The position numbers and the translations under genes were made by a program. Positions 1 to 8,089 of a stretch of DNA of 64,000 bases are shown in pieces. The stretch comes from Bacillota bacterium (GTDB lineage: Bacteria; Bacillota; Clostridia; Lachnospirales; Lachnospiraceae). Where the stretch lies: the NCBI GenBank assembly GCA_023408815.1, contig JAEYJO010000076.1, positions 1 through 64,000 on the forward strand. The letters run 5' to 3'. How positions within the stretch are numbered: the stretch's first letter is position 1; every line of letters begins with the position of its first letter. The notes below the pieces were generated by a model. The model was not told the DNA's origin. It made no database searches and worked only from the letters and a program-made list of their open reading frames with translations.

Positions 1-319
1 TCAATTCATTGGAGATTGCGGAATCACCATGCAGAATATTTATGGTGATGGAAATTTGTTCCCTGAAATTGGCTACCATATTGATAAACATTTTTGGTGT
101 AAAGGGTATGCTTCGCAGGCAGCAAAAGCCTGTTTAAGGTTTGCTTTTGAAAACACAGACTTTAACGAAATATTTTGTTATCAAAAATGGACCAATATAC
201 CCTCAAAAAGAGTGGCTGAAAAAATTGGTATGTTATTACGCAAGGAATATTCAGATGAGAAAAATACAAAGACAAGCGTGTATTCTATTACTAGAACAGA
301 ATTTTATGCGATGACATAA
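1..319 (+). CDS. GNAT-family N-acetyltransferase, 5'-truncated by the window edge
   Basis: The reading frame is open from base 2 without a start codon. It begins QFIGDCGIT and runs through the Met codon at 29 to TAA at 317-319, so the visible 105 residues are the C-terminal part of a gene that starts upstream. The segments FIGDCGIT, EIGYHIDKHFWCKGYASQA and the NIPSKRVAEKIGM stretch match the beta4-alpha3 acetyl-CoA-binding core and the following helix of RimJ/RimL-type acetyltransferases, which acetylate amino groups of proteins or small molecules. The substrate cannot be told from sequence. A start at 29 would remove an essential strand and is not believed. Confidence 0.8.
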   Translation, partial: QFIGDCGITMQNIYGDGNLFPEIGYHIDKHFWCKGYASQAAKACLRFAFENTDFNEIFCYQKWTNIPSKRVAEKIGMLLRKEYSDEKNTKTSVYSITRTEFYAMT

Positions 320-760
320 AAAATTTAAATTCCAATCTTGCGAGTAATTTAACCACTTATAATGAGCATAGCTACAAGAATTATAATAGTTTTGAATTTT
401 TGTCTATATTGTTTGAAGGTGTAATAGTTCGAATCCTCATTTGAGAATATAATGATATCCAGTATTGACGTGGCTCACAAAGAAAAGGACATCTTTTGAT
501 ACAATGAAAGCCACCTATCACGGGTGGCTTTCATTGTATCTATGCCCGAAGAAGCCCGTAGAATATGGGAATTTGTAGCCTTGATGCCTTTTACGGCGAA
601 ATGGCGCAGCATAGCACGGCCAGCCTTTTTTTGTTTTAATTCACGTCGAAAGTACCGTCTTTTTTCGGATACGCTGCTCTTGCTGGAGTAACTACTACCG
701 TAGTTGCAGGCTTGATATCCTCCCGAGCTTCCGAAACCGGAGTATTCAGTTTGGAGCAAA
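320..760. other. Gene-free stretch with one strong hairpin and a possible minus-strand gene remnant
   Basis: Between the GNAT stop and the end of the convergent tetR no gene is convincing. The stretch holds the perfect hairpin at 498-540. On the minus strand, in a frame shifted relative to tetR, there is an open segment ending at a TAA near 640. It reads NTPVSEAREDIKPATT, then VVVTPARAAYPKKDG, and looks more protein-like than random sequence. It has no clear start or ribosome-binding site and may be the tail of a decayed gene. I do not recognise it. Confidence 0.4.
498..540. terminator. Perfect 18-bp inverted repeat
   Basis: The arms at 498-515 and 523-540 are exact reverse complements separated by a 7-base loop. 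The core reads AAAGCCACC...GGTGGCTTT. It lies downstream of both the GNAT gene (+) and tetR (-), so it could end transcription from either side. No long T-run follows on either strand, so a role as a processed 3' end or a remnant of a mobile-element end is equally possible. Confidence 0.6.
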
Positions 761-1357
761 TCACTCTTTCTTTGTACGGTTCCCAACGACACCATACAAA
801 AATACGGATAAAAGTTCTTCATATATTCGTTTCTTTTTACCTTCCGTCTGGAGGGAGCCTAACTGCTTCATTGCATTGGTTCCAAAAACATTAAGATAAA
901 TGAGCAAGGTTTCAGCCGAATAGCTTTTACTAAAATATCCACATTCATACCCTTGTTCAATAAAGCGCAGCATGTGTGGAGTTATCTTTTGCTCATATTC
1001 AAGTGTTATATCCCGAAGTTTTTCGGAAATAGCATCAGCCCAAAATGAAGACATCGCAGCAGGACTTTTTTGCATGGGCGCGAAAAATGCTTGCTCAATT
1101 TTTTCTGCAAAAGGCAGGTCGCTGTCTATAACGTCAATAAAAGATTGAAGCAGTTTATTATAATAGTGCTCAAGAGCACAACGAGCCAGATTTTCTTTGC
1201 TATTAAAATATTTATATATGGTCACCTGGGATGCGCAGGCTTTGGCGGAAATTTCAGTAATGCTTACCTTCTGGATACCTCGCGCGGAGAATAATTCTAC
1301 AGCAGCTTCCAAAATTTTGTGTTTTTTTTCCTGAGTTCTTTTTTCAAAACCATTCAT
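761..1357 (-). CDS. TetR/AcrR-family transcriptional repressor
   Basis: The protein has 198 residues, the normal TetR length. The N-terminal helix-turn-helix lies at about residues 14-57, with the typical ILEAAVELFSARG helix, the ITEISAKA turn and the recognition helix ending VTIYKYFNSKENL. The C-terminal two thirds is the variable ligand-binding/dimerisation part. The start is an ATG preceded by GAGGTGAT on the minus strand. It is divergent from the alpha/beta hydrolase gene. Their 148-base spacer holds two copies of a 28-base imperfect palindrome, so the protein probably represses both itself and the hydrolase (inference). The ligand is unknown. Confidence 0.9.
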   Translation of the reverse strand: MNGFEKRTQEKKHKILEAAVELFSARGIQKVSITEISAKACASQVTIYKYFNSKENLARCALEHYYNKLLQSFIDVIDSDLPFAEKIEQAFFAPMQKSPAAMSSFWADAISEKLRDITLEYEQKITPHMLRFIEQGYECGYFSKSYSAETLLIYLNVFGTNAMKQLGSLQTEGKKKRIYEELLSVFLYGVVGNRTKKE

Positions 1358-1394
1358 TTATATCACCTCTATAAATTAAAGAATACTGCAAATT

Positions 1395-1422
1395 ATGAAC
1401 TATTTCAATATAAATATTTCAT
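1395..1422. promoter_or_regulatory. Operator copy 1, probable TetR site
   Basis: The half-sites ATGAACTATTT (1395-1405) and AAATATTTCAT (1412-1422) flank six bases and pair at 10 of 11 positions. The same half-sites with the same 6-base gap recur at 1463-1490. A repeated palindrome in the spacer between a tetR gene and its divergent neighbour is the usual layout of a TetR operator. This copy lies closer to the tetR start, where it could block tetR transcription. Confidence 0.75.
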
Positions 1423-1428
1423 TTTTAC

Positions 1429-1458
1429 TTGCGCCTGCGGGATAACCTATGTTACTAT
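1429..1458 (+). promoter_or_regulatory. Probable promoter of the alpha/beta hydrolase gene
   Basis: A TTGCGC -35-like hexamer (1429-1434) and a TACTAT -10-like hexamer (1453-1458) are 18 bases apart. The -10 sits inside the palindrome TTACTATAGTAA. The promoter lies between the two operator copies, and operator 2 begins five bases after the -10, which is well placed for repression. Confidence 0.5.
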
Positions 1459-1462
1459 AGTA

Positions 1463-1490
1463 ATGAACTATTTATGATCAAATATTTCAT
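1463..1490. promoter_or_regulatory. Operator copy 2, probable TetR site
   Basis: The half-sites ATGAACTATTT (1463-1473) and AAATATTTCAT (1480-1490) with a 6-base gap are identical in both arms to the copy at 1395-1422. Only the six central bases differ. The copy overlaps the expected transcription start of the hydrolase gene, just upstream of its ribosome-binding site. Confidence 0.75.
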
Positions 1491-1505
1491 TATTTGGAGG
1501 TGTCT

Positions 1506-2312
1506 ATGGAAAAGAACATAAACAGGGAAGGCTGCAGAATAACCTATGAGTATTTACCGGGAAGCCATGCCATCTCCATTATTTTAGTACATGGATATGG
1601 ACTGCATCGTGCCATGTGGGAGCCGCAAGTCGGATTTTTGCAGAAAAAGGGCTATCCCGTCATTAACATTGATGTTCGTGGTCACGGAAACTCCAGACCT
1701 ACCGGTGAATTCAGCGTAAAACTGGCAGCAGAGGATATTCGAGCTATAATAGACACGGAAAGTCCGGAACAGTATTTGCTATGCGGTCTTTCGATGGGGG
1801 CTTTTGTAGTACAGGAATATGCTTTCCTTTTCGGAGGTGCTACGGGTTATATGTTGACAGGGGTCACGCCTTTATGCATTCCTTACCCCAAATGGGAAAA
1901 GACATTGCTTGCATACTCCGGCCCAATTATGAGGTTTTTCTACACATGGGCAGGGTTGAAAAAAGCTATGTCAAAAGGAAGCACCTATACAAAACCAGCA
2001 TTACTGCGTGTCGGCCAGATGTTTGAGGAAATAGAAAAGCAGGAATTTCTTGTTTCTTGGCAGGGTTTCTCCACCTGTCTGCACGAAGAATCGTTTAAGT
2101 TTGATGCGTCGCTTCTTGTGGCGGCCGGTGAGCAGGATACAAGAGGAACCATACAAAAACACCTCTCAGATTGGCAAACGCATTATCCGGGCTGTGTAGT
2201 AAAAACCCTTCCGAACGCAGGACATGTAGCAAATCTGGATCAGCCAGAGCAATTCAATAAAATACTGCTTTCTTTTATAAATGATTGCGAGTCAGCAAGA
2301 TCACATTCGTAA
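1506..2312 (+). CDS. Alpha/beta-fold hydrolase
   Basis: The 268-residue cytoplasmic enzyme has an alpha/beta hydrolase core. It shows an oxyanion-hole HGYG at 29-32, the nucleophile elbow GLSMG with Ser96, a probable acid Asp210 in GEQDTRG and the catalytic His240 in NAGHVANLDQP. The order and spacing fit small esterases, lipases and peptidases of this superfamily. The substrate is not predictable. GGAGG at 1496-1500 lies five bases before ATG 1506, so that start is preferred over an in-frame TTG at 1494. It is transcribed divergently from a tetR gene with shared operators and is therefore probably its regulatory target, perhaps detoxifying the inducer (inference). Confidence 0.85.
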   Translation: MEKNINREGCRITYEYLPGSHAISIILVHGYGLHRAMWEPQVGFLQKKGYPVINIDVRGHGNSRPTGEFSVKLAAEDIRAIIDTESPEQYLLCGLSMGAFVVQEYAFLFGGATGYMLTGVTPLCIPYPKWEKTLLAYSGPIMRFFYTWAGLKKAMSKGSTYTKPALLRVGQMFEEIEKQEFLVSWQGFSTCLHEESFKFDASLLVAAGEQDTRGTIQKHLSDWQTHYPGCVVKTLPNAGHVANLDQPEQFNKILLSFINDCESARSHS

Positions 2313-2440
2313 TATTGTTTTGGAAGAGCGCCTCTGTTATCTTTGGTGAGAATATAGCCCAAATGTTTATGCATAAGGATGCGGATATCCCACTGAAAAC
2401 CATTGAGGGCTGCCAAAGAAATAACGCCAGATTGTATTAA
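2309..2440 (+). pseudogene. Possible gene remnant
   Basis: Directly behind the hydrolase, shifted by one frame, a 43-codon open segment without a start codon runs to TAA at 2438-2440. It contains VIFGENIAQMFMHKDADIP and ends GCQRNNARLY. The composition is protein-like and there is no ribosome-binding site, so it may be the C-terminal end of a gene whose front has been lost. I do not recognise the family. The following bases to 2572 hold nothing else except AT-rich promoter-like sequence before the YdeI-like pseudogene. Confidence 0.3.
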
Positions 2441-2572
2441 ATATTGTCTGTTTCTTTTCGCTTTTCAATAAGCTATAATTTAAAGAAGCTAATTATTTAT
2501 TGAGCATATGGATAAACAGGAATTTATCGGATGTTACAATATAATAAGTATAATACATTCAGGAGGCTAACG

Positions 2573-3111
2573 ATGGGTAATGTTTTAGAATTTGTTAATA
2601 TAGAGAAGCGTTTAGGGACTGGTTGGATAAACACAGTGCCGATAACGATGGAATATGGTTACTTTTTGGCAAAAAAGGGGGACCAGTAACACTTCTAGCC
2701 AGTGAAGCATTGGAAGAAGCTCTTTGCTTTGGATGGATAGATGGGCAGATGCAAAGCCTTGACAGCACTAAATACAAGAAATATTTTGCTCGCCGTACAG
2801 CTAAAAGCAAGTGGTCTGATAAGAACAAAAAGTTGGCGCAATCCCTTATTGAACAAGGAAGAATGACCCAACAAGGCATGGATGCCATTGAAAATGCTAA
2901 GAAAAACGGTACATGGGATTTATCTGGGCGCGTTAGTATCTGTGATGAGCAAATACAGGCATTCAAACAAATCATCCAGCAATATGAACCTGCATATGCC
3001 AATTTGGCAGTAGGACATGAACCTGATTATGGATTTTTTGAACGAAAAAAGTCCGTTGTTGATATAAATATTTGTATATCTTTCTTTACATTTACCAAGA
3101 GAATGGGTTAA
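2573..3111 (+). pseudogene. YdeI/OmpD-associated-like protein, frameshifted and with an altered C-terminus
   Basis: A good start (AGGAGG at 2561-2566, ATG 2573) opens MGNVLEFVN, the expected N-terminus of the family, but that frame stops after about 40 codons. The rest of the protein continues in the next frame, readable from about 2599 as REAFRDWLDKH, then DGIWLLFGKKGGP and ALCFGWIDGQMQSLD, which are strong family motifs. A shift of one base near 2600 therefore breaks the gene. The conserved part ends around YEPAYANL. The last 35 residues to 3111 do not resemble the usual KRLEKI-type tail, so a second lesion near 3000-3050 is likely. Function is probably lost. Intact relatives are small cytoplasmic proteins with poorly defined stress roles. 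Confidence 0.75.
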
Positions 3112-3169
3112 AATACTTTTTAGGGCTATAGGATTGCAGTAATTTTTTAAAACGAAATGGGGGATACAT

Positions 3170-5221
3170 ATGAACATGATTTTTCTAGGAGTTGCATTGG
3201 TAGGTGTTATCGCGTTACTTGTGGCTGTTTTCATTGCCAAATGGATCAGCAAAAATGATGAAGGCAGCCAACATATGCGTGAAATCGCATCCTACATCCA
3301 TCAGGGTGCTATGACCTTCCTGATGCGTGAGTACCGCACGATCGGTATCTTTGCGGTAGTGATGTTCGCAGTTCTTTTCTTTGCTGTGAATTGGCAGACA
3401 GCGACGTTGTTTTTACTTGGGGCATCTTTCTCGCTGGCGGCCGGTTTCTTTGGTATGAATACCGCCACCAGGGCGAATGTACGCACAGCGGCCGCCGCCT
3501 GTTTGGGGATGCCGCCCGCATTGAGAATCGCTTTCCGGGGTGGCGCAGTTATGGGGCTTAGCGTTGTTGGACTTGCGGCTTTGGGACTTGGTGTCGTCCT
3601 TTCCCTTTTAGGTGTTGAGACACCGCAGCAAATAGAGTACATTTCTGGGTTTGGTCTCGGAGCAACGTCTATGTCGCTGTTTGGGAGAGTGGGCGGAGGT
3701 ATTTTTACCAAAGCCGCCGATGTAGGCGCTGATCTGGTCGGCAAGGTTGAAGCGGGGATCCCCGAAGATGACCCGCGTAACCCCGGTGTTATCGCTGATA
3801 ATGTAGGTGATAACGTGGGTGATGTGGCGGGTATGGGTGCCGATCTTTTTGATAGCTATGTTGGCGCGATTATCTCAGCCATTCTTCTGGCTACTACACT
3901 TAAAAATTCAGCCGGTGAGAGTATGCTTTCAGGGGGCATTGCATTCCCCTTGCTGGTGGTTGCAATAGGTATTTTAGCGTCGGTGATTGCGGTATTTTTT
4001 GTCGGCGGTAAAAATACAAAGAATCCGGCTACATCTCTCAACCTCGTTACCTATGGCGGCAGCATTATTGTTTTGATATCGGCTTACGTTCTGGGTACGC
4101 TTATCTTCGGGCCTACCATGGAGTTTCACGGCTTCGCATTCGGCAGTGAGGCGGGAAATCAATTTGGCGGAATTGGAGCGTTTGGCGCTGTTGCTTCGGG
4201 TCTGGTTATCGGCTCTGCAATCGGGTTTTTTACCGAGCGTTATACCTCTTCCGATTATAAAGCAGTTCAGGGAATTGCAAAACAAGCTGAAACCGGTACA
4301 GCTACCCTTATTATTGACGGGTTTTCGGTAGGATTGCTTTCCGCTGTTTGGCCGCTTGTGCTGATTGCGGCCGGTATCATGCTTTCGTATTTTTGCGCAG
4401 GACTCTATGGCATTGGTTTGGCGGCGGTTGGCATGCTGTCCACCACCGGTTTGGTGGTTGCAGTTGACGCCTATGGTCCTATAGCAGATAACGCCGGCGG
4501 CATTGCCGAAATGTCCGGACTACCCAAAGAAACACGCGAGATTACCGATAAATTGGATAGTGTCGGCAATACCACCGCCGCTATAGGTAAGGGCTTTGCC
4601 ATTGGCGCATCGGCTCTCACGGTGCTTGGGCTCTATGTATCTTATGCGGAAATTGCCAATATTAGCGCCATCGATCTGCTTAATCCGATGGTGGTAGCGG
4701 GACTCTTCCTGGGCGGTATCATGCCGTTTCTCTTTTCTGCCCTCACGATGCGATCGGTAGGCAGGGCAGCGGGCCAAATGATTGAAGAAATTCGTCGTCA
4801 ATTCCGTGCGGACAAGGGTATCATGGAAGGTACCTCAAAACCCGACTATGAGAAATGCATCCAAATCTCCACCGATGCGGCACTAAAGGAAATGCTGCTC
4901 CCTGGTGTGCTGGCAGTAGTATGTCCCATTGTGGTTGGCATAATTGATACTGCGATGCTTGGTGGTATGTTGGCCGGTGCGATGCTTGTCGGTGTTCTGT
5001 TAGCGCTTATGATGGACAATGCGGGCGGCGCGTGGGACAATGCCAAAAAGTATATAGAGGAAGGCCACCATGGCGGTAAGGGCAGTGAGGCTCACAAAGC
5101 TGCCGTCGTTGGCGATACTGTCGGGGATCCGTTCAAGGATACCTCTGGTCCGTCGATGAACACACTCATCTGCTTGATGACGATTGTTTCTGTCGTATTC
5201 CTTCCGCTGTTTCTGCGATAA
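3170..5221 (+). CDS. hppA: Membrane-bound pyrophosphatase (ion-pumping), K+-dependent type
   Basis: The 683-residue integral membrane protein couples pyrophosphate hydrolysis to export of H+ or Na+. It has the normal length for the bacterial family and about 16 hydrophobic segments. The catalytic signature DDPRNPGVIADNVGDNVGD begins near residue 200 and is followed by GADLFDSY. The C-terminal DNAGGAWDNAKKYIE and GDTVGDPFKDTSGPS motifs complete the site. The motif GNTTAAIGKGFAIG has Ala where K+-independent enzymes carry Lys (GNTTKA), so activation by K+ is expected from family knowledge. Whether Na+ or H+ is moved cannot be decided here. The start ATG 3170 follows GGGGGATACAT. The gene is more GC-rich than its immediate neighbours. 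Confidence 0.95.
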   Translation: MNMIFLGVALVGVIALLVAVFIAKWISKNDEGSQHMREIASYIHQGAMTFLMREYRTIGIFAVVMFAVLFFAVNWQTATLFLLGASFSLAAGFFGMNTATRANVRTAAAACLGMPPALRIAFRGGAVMGLSVVGLAALGLGVVLSLLGVETPQQIEYISGFGLGATSMSLFGRVGGGIFTKAADVGADLVGKVEAGIPEDDPRNPGVIADNVGDNVGDVAGMGADLFDSYVGAIISAILLATTLKNSAGESMLSGGIAFPLLVVAIGILASVIAVFFVGGKNTKNPATSLNLVTYGGSIIVLISAYVLGTLIFGPTMEFHGFAFGSEAGNQFGGIGAFGAVASGLVIGSAIGFFTERYTSSDYKAVQGIAKQAETGTATLIIDGFSVGLLSAVWPLVLIAAGIMLSYFCAGLYGIGLAAVGMLSTTGLVVAVDAYGPIADNAGGIAEMSGLPKETREITDKLDSVGNTTAAIGKGFAIGASALTVLGLYVSYAEIANISAIDLLNPMVVAGLFLGGIMPFLFSALTMRSVGRAAGQMIEEIRRQFRADKGIMEGTSKPDYEKCIQISTDAALKEMLLPGVLAVVCPIVVGIIDTAMLGGMLAGAMLVGVLLALMMDNAGGAWDNAKKYIEEGHHGGKGSEAHKAAVVGDTVGDPFKDTSGPSMNTLICLMTIVSVVFLPLFLR

Positions 5222-5233
5222 CATAGTGCTATT

Positions 5234-5725
5234 ATGGAACTAAAAAAGCTGGAATATAAAAGAGCACAATTTGATAATATTGATACGCTGTTAAATATTA
5301 TTCATAGATGCATGAAGGAAGTAAATTATAAGGATTATACAATTGAACAGTTTCAAAAATATCTCGCAGCGTTTACACAAGAGTGGTTAAAAGATATAAT
5401 TGAGAATCGTCACTATTATGAGGTCTGGTATGAAAATAAGATAATAGCCTGCGGAGGAGTAAGCAGAGATTATAGTCAAGAAAATCAGAGCTATTTTACG
5501 GCTATTTTTGTTAACCCCGATTACCGTGGTTTGGGAGTGGGAAAGAAGTTAATTTATTATTTGGAATCTGATGAATGGTGCCAGGATAGTACTCTGATAG
5601 AAGTGCCGTCATCAAAAAGCTCGCATGGTTTTTATCATAAATTAGGATATGAATACAAAAATATTCCACCGATTTTCAACGAAGAGGATGGTTCAACAAT
5701 AATGTATAAAATAAATAAGGTATGA
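5234..5725 (+). CDS. GNAT-family N-acetyltransferase
   Basis: The 163-residue protein is a single GNAT domain. The acetyl-CoA-binding loop is visible as FVNPDYRGLGVGKKL near residues 96-110, followed by the C-terminal HGFYHKLGYEYK helix-strand unit. It starts 12 bases after the pyrophosphatase stop, so it may be co-transcribed with it, though no strong ribosome-binding site is seen. It lies before a clear terminator at 5759-5798. The substrate is unknown. Its AT-rich codon use differs from hppA. Confidence 0.85.
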   Translation: MELKKLEYKRAQFDNIDTLLNIIHRCMKEVNYKDYTIEQFQKYLAAFTQEWLKDIIENRHYYEVWYENKIIACGGVSRDYSQENQSYFTAIFVNPDYRGLGVGKKLIYYLESDEWCQDSTLIEVPSSKSSHGFYHKLGYEYKNIPPIFNEEDGSTIMYKINKV

Positions 5726-5758
5726 GCCGGCCTGTGTGAACCGGTCCGGAATGTAAGG

Positions 5759-5798
5759 AAAACTACTAACTATGAAATATTAAGTTAGTAGTTTTTTT
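5759..5798 (+). terminator. Rho-independent terminator
   Basis: The arms AAAACTACTAACT (5759-5771) and AGTTAGTAGTTTT (5783-5795) form a 13-bp stem with an 11-base loop, followed by an uninterrupted T-run to 5798. It ends the hppA-GNAT transcript and separates it from the ahpCF promoter. Confidence 0.85.
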
Positions 5799-5846
5799 GT
5801 TGTATAGATACAATTTAAGTTTACAAAAAGAATTATATAAAATTAC

Positions 5847-5875
5847 TTGACAATTAAAAAGCATTGCTATATATT
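5847..5875 (+). promoter_or_regulatory. Sigma-A promoter of ahpC-ahpF
   Basis: TTGACA (5847-5852) and TATATT (5870-5875) are separated by 17 bases. This is a near-consensus vegetative promoter about 107 bases upstream of ahpC. The AT-rich leader (5876-5967) contains repeated GATTATAGGAATCATT-like stretches that might bind a peroxide regulator such as PerR, but no full PerR box is evident. Confidence 0.75.
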
Positions 5876-5982
5876 GGGATTATGATTATAGGAATCATTA
5901 CTATTATTGATTCTAAAGTATCATTAATCAATTTAAAGTTTTAAACCAATTGACAATATTAAATAACAGGAGGTAAATGATT

Positions 5983-6546
5983 ATGTCATTAGTAGGAAAA
6001 GAGGTATTACCATTTAAGGCAAAGGCTTATCACAACGGGGAATTTATAGACGTCTCAGAAGAGAATTTCAAAGGTAAATGGAGCATTGTTTGCTTTTATC
6101 CGGCGGACTTCACTTTTGTATGCCCGACAGAGTTAGAAGATCTGCAGAATAACTATGAAGAATTCAAGAAACTGGGAACTGAGGTTTATTCTGTTTCCAC
6201 GGATACACATTTTACTCATAAGGCATGGCATGACCATTCAGAAGCTATCAGCAAGTTGACATATGTTATGATCGGAGATCCTTCCCATGAAATCAGCCGT
6301 AATTTCGATGTTTTAATTGAGGCGGACGGATTGGCAGACAGAGGAACTTTCCTTATTGATCCGGATGGAGTGATTCAGTCGGTAGAAATCAATGCAGGAA
6401 ATATTGGCCGGGATGCGAGCATTCTGATTAATAAGCTTAAAGCGGCTCAGTATGTAAGAAAGAATCCAAATGAAGTGTGCCCGGCAAAATGGAAAGAAGG
6501 CGGAGCTACGTTGAAGCCGAGTCTTGATTTAGTAGGAAAAATCTAA
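5983..6546 (+). CDS. ahpC: Alkyl hydroperoxide reductase subunit C (2-Cys peroxiredoxin)
   Basis: The 187-residue protein is exactly the usual AhpC length. It reduces H2O2, organic peroxides and peroxynitrite with the peroxidatic Cys47 in FVCPTE and the resolving Cys166 in EVCPAKW, and is then re-reduced by AhpF. The catalytic Pro-Thr triad around Cys47 is intact. The start ATG 5983 was chosen because AGGAGGT ends eight bases before it. An in-frame ATG at 5977 is only two bases from that site. It is followed 11 bases later by ahpF, giving the classic two-gene operon under the TTGACA/TATATT promoter. Confidence 0.97.
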   Translation: MSLVGKEVLPFKAKAYHNGEFIDVSEENFKGKWSIVCFYPADFTFVCPTELEDLQNNYEEFKKLGTEVYSVSTDTHFTHKAWHDHSEAISKLTYVMIGDPSHEISRNFDVLIEADGLADRGTFLIDPDGVIQSVEINAGNIGRDASILINKLKAAQYVRKNPNEVCPAKWKEGGATLKPSLDLVGKI

Positions 6547-6557
6547 GGAGCAGGTAT

Positions 6558-8087
6558 ATGATGCTAGATGATGAAATTAGAGGCCAATTGGCGGAGTATT
6601 TGAAGCTTTTGGAAAATGATGTGCTCATTAAAGTCAGTGCAGGTTCTGATGATGCATCCAAGGATATGATATCTTTAATCGATGAGCTGGCCGCCATGTC
6701 TTCTAGAATAAAGAAGGAGCAGGCGACGCTTTCCAGAACCCCGAGTTTCAGTATCAACAGGGTGGGAGCAGACAGTGGGGTTTCCTTTGCGGGAATTCCT
6801 TTGGGCCATGAGTTTACGTCGTTAGTTCTGGCACTTTTGCAAGTGAGCGGAAGAGCCCCTAAAGTGGATGAAAAGTTAATTGAAAGAGTGAAGAAACTCG
6901 AGGGTGAATACCATTTCGAAACGTATATCAGCTTAAGCTGTCATAACTGTCCGGAGGTGGTACAGGCACTGAATGTAATGAGTATCCTGAATCCGGGAAT
7001 CAGCCATACGATGGTTGACGGCGCTGTATTCAAAGAAGAGGTGGAGAGCAAGGATATTTTGGCCGTGCCGACCATTTATTTAAACGGTGAAGAATTCGGC
7101 GGCGGACGAATGACATTAGAAGAGATTCTTGAGAAATTAGGAAGTTCTTCCGATGTTTCCGCATTCGAGGAAAAGGATCCCTTTGATGTGCTTGTTGTCG
7201 GAAGTGGTCCGGCAGGGTCCAGTGCGGCAATTTATGCGGCGAGAAAAGGTATCCGGACAGGAATTGTTGCCGAACGCTTTGGTGGTCAGGTGAGAGAGAC
7301 CTTGGGAATAGAAAACTTGATCAGTGTGGAATACACAGAAGGACCTGAGTTCGGTGATACCCTGGAACGCCACGTGAGAAAATATGATATAGATATTATA
7401 AGTTCCAAACGAGTAAAGAGTTTGGAAAAGAAAGAACTATTAGAGGTTACACTGGAAAATGGAGCTGTTTTGAAAAGCAAGACAATTATTCTTTCCACAG
7501 GCGCCCGTTGGAGAAATGTGGGAGTGCCGGGAGAAGAGAAGTTCAAGAATAAAGGTGTTGCTTATTGTCCCCACTGCGATGGTCCTCTTTTCAAAGATAA
7601 GAAGGTGGCAGTAATCGGAGGCGGCAATTCCGGTATCGAGGCGGCCATTGATCTGGCCGGTATCGCTTCTCATGTAACGGTTCTCGAATTTATGCCCGAA
7701 CTGAAAGCAGATGCTATCCTTCAGAAACGTCTTTACAGTCTGCCCAATGTGACTGTTGTGAAGAATGTTCAAACAAAGGAAATTACCGGAGACCAGAAGG
7801 TGAACGGAATTACTTACGCAGATCGTGATACAGGGGAAGAACACCATGTAGAACTCGAGGGAGTATTTGTTCAGATTGGTTTGGTAGCTAATACAGAGTG
7901 GCTGGGTGATACGGTAGAACGTAACCGAATTGGAGAAATTGTCGTGGATAATCACAATTCTACAAATCTCCCCGGAGTGTTTGCGGCAGGCGATTGTACC
8001 GACAGTGGATACAAACAGATTATCATTGCGATGGGTTCCGGAGCGACCGCAGCCTTAAGTGCATTTGATTATTTAATAAGAAGTTAG
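6558..8087 (+). CDS. ahpF: Alkyl hydroperoxide reductase subunit F (NADH-dependent peroxiredoxin reductase)
   Basis: The 509-residue flavoprotein passes electrons from NAD(P)H to AhpC. Domains in order: a tandem thioredoxin-fold N-terminal domain (about 1-195) with the redox pair CHNC at 128/131, then a thioredoxin-reductase-like module. That module has the FAD-binding GSGPAGSSAAIYAAR, the redox pair CPHC at 337/340, the nucleotide-binding GGGNSGIEAA and the C-terminal FAAGDCTD. Both dithiols needed for electron relay are present. The start may be ATG 6558 or the next codon, ATG 6561, behind AAGGAGCAGG. It ends just before a hairpin at 8090-8139. Confidence 0.96.
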   Translation: MMLDDEIRGQLAEYLKLLENDVLIKVSAGSDDASKDMISLIDELAAMSSRIKKEQATLSRTPSFSINRVGADSGVSFAGIPLGHEFTSLVLALLQVSGRAPKVDEKLIERVKKLEGEYHFETYISLSCHNCPEVVQALNVMSILNPGISHTMVDGAVFKEEVESKDILAVPTIYLNGEEFGGGRMTLEEILEKLGSSSDVSAFEEKDPFDVLVVGSGPAGSSAAIYAARKGIRTGIVAERFGGQVRETLGIENLISVEYTEGPEFGDTLERHVRKYDIDIISSKRVKSLEKKELLEVTLENGAVLKSKTIILSTGARWRNVGVPGEEKFKNKGVAYCPHCDGPLFKDKKVAVIGGGNSGIEAAIDLAGIASHVTVLEFMPELKADAILQKRLYSLPNVTVVKNVQTKEITGDQKVNGITYADRDTGEEHHVELEGVFVQIGLVANTEWLGDTVERNRIGEIVVDNHNSTNLPGVFAAGDCTDSGYKQIIIAMGSGATAALSAFDYLIRS

Positions 8088-8089
8088 CT

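Noticed and set aside
419..445. TTCGAATCC after GGTGTAATAG, resembling a tRNA T-arm or phage attachment site
   Set aside because: The T stem does not pair, no acceptor or anticodon arm is present upstream, and no integrase gene is nearby.
475..822. A 115-codon minus-strand frame after tetR
   Set aside because: It crosses the 18-bp hairpin, overlaps the tetR end and has a composition unlike a protein. Another frame in the same place looks more coding-like.
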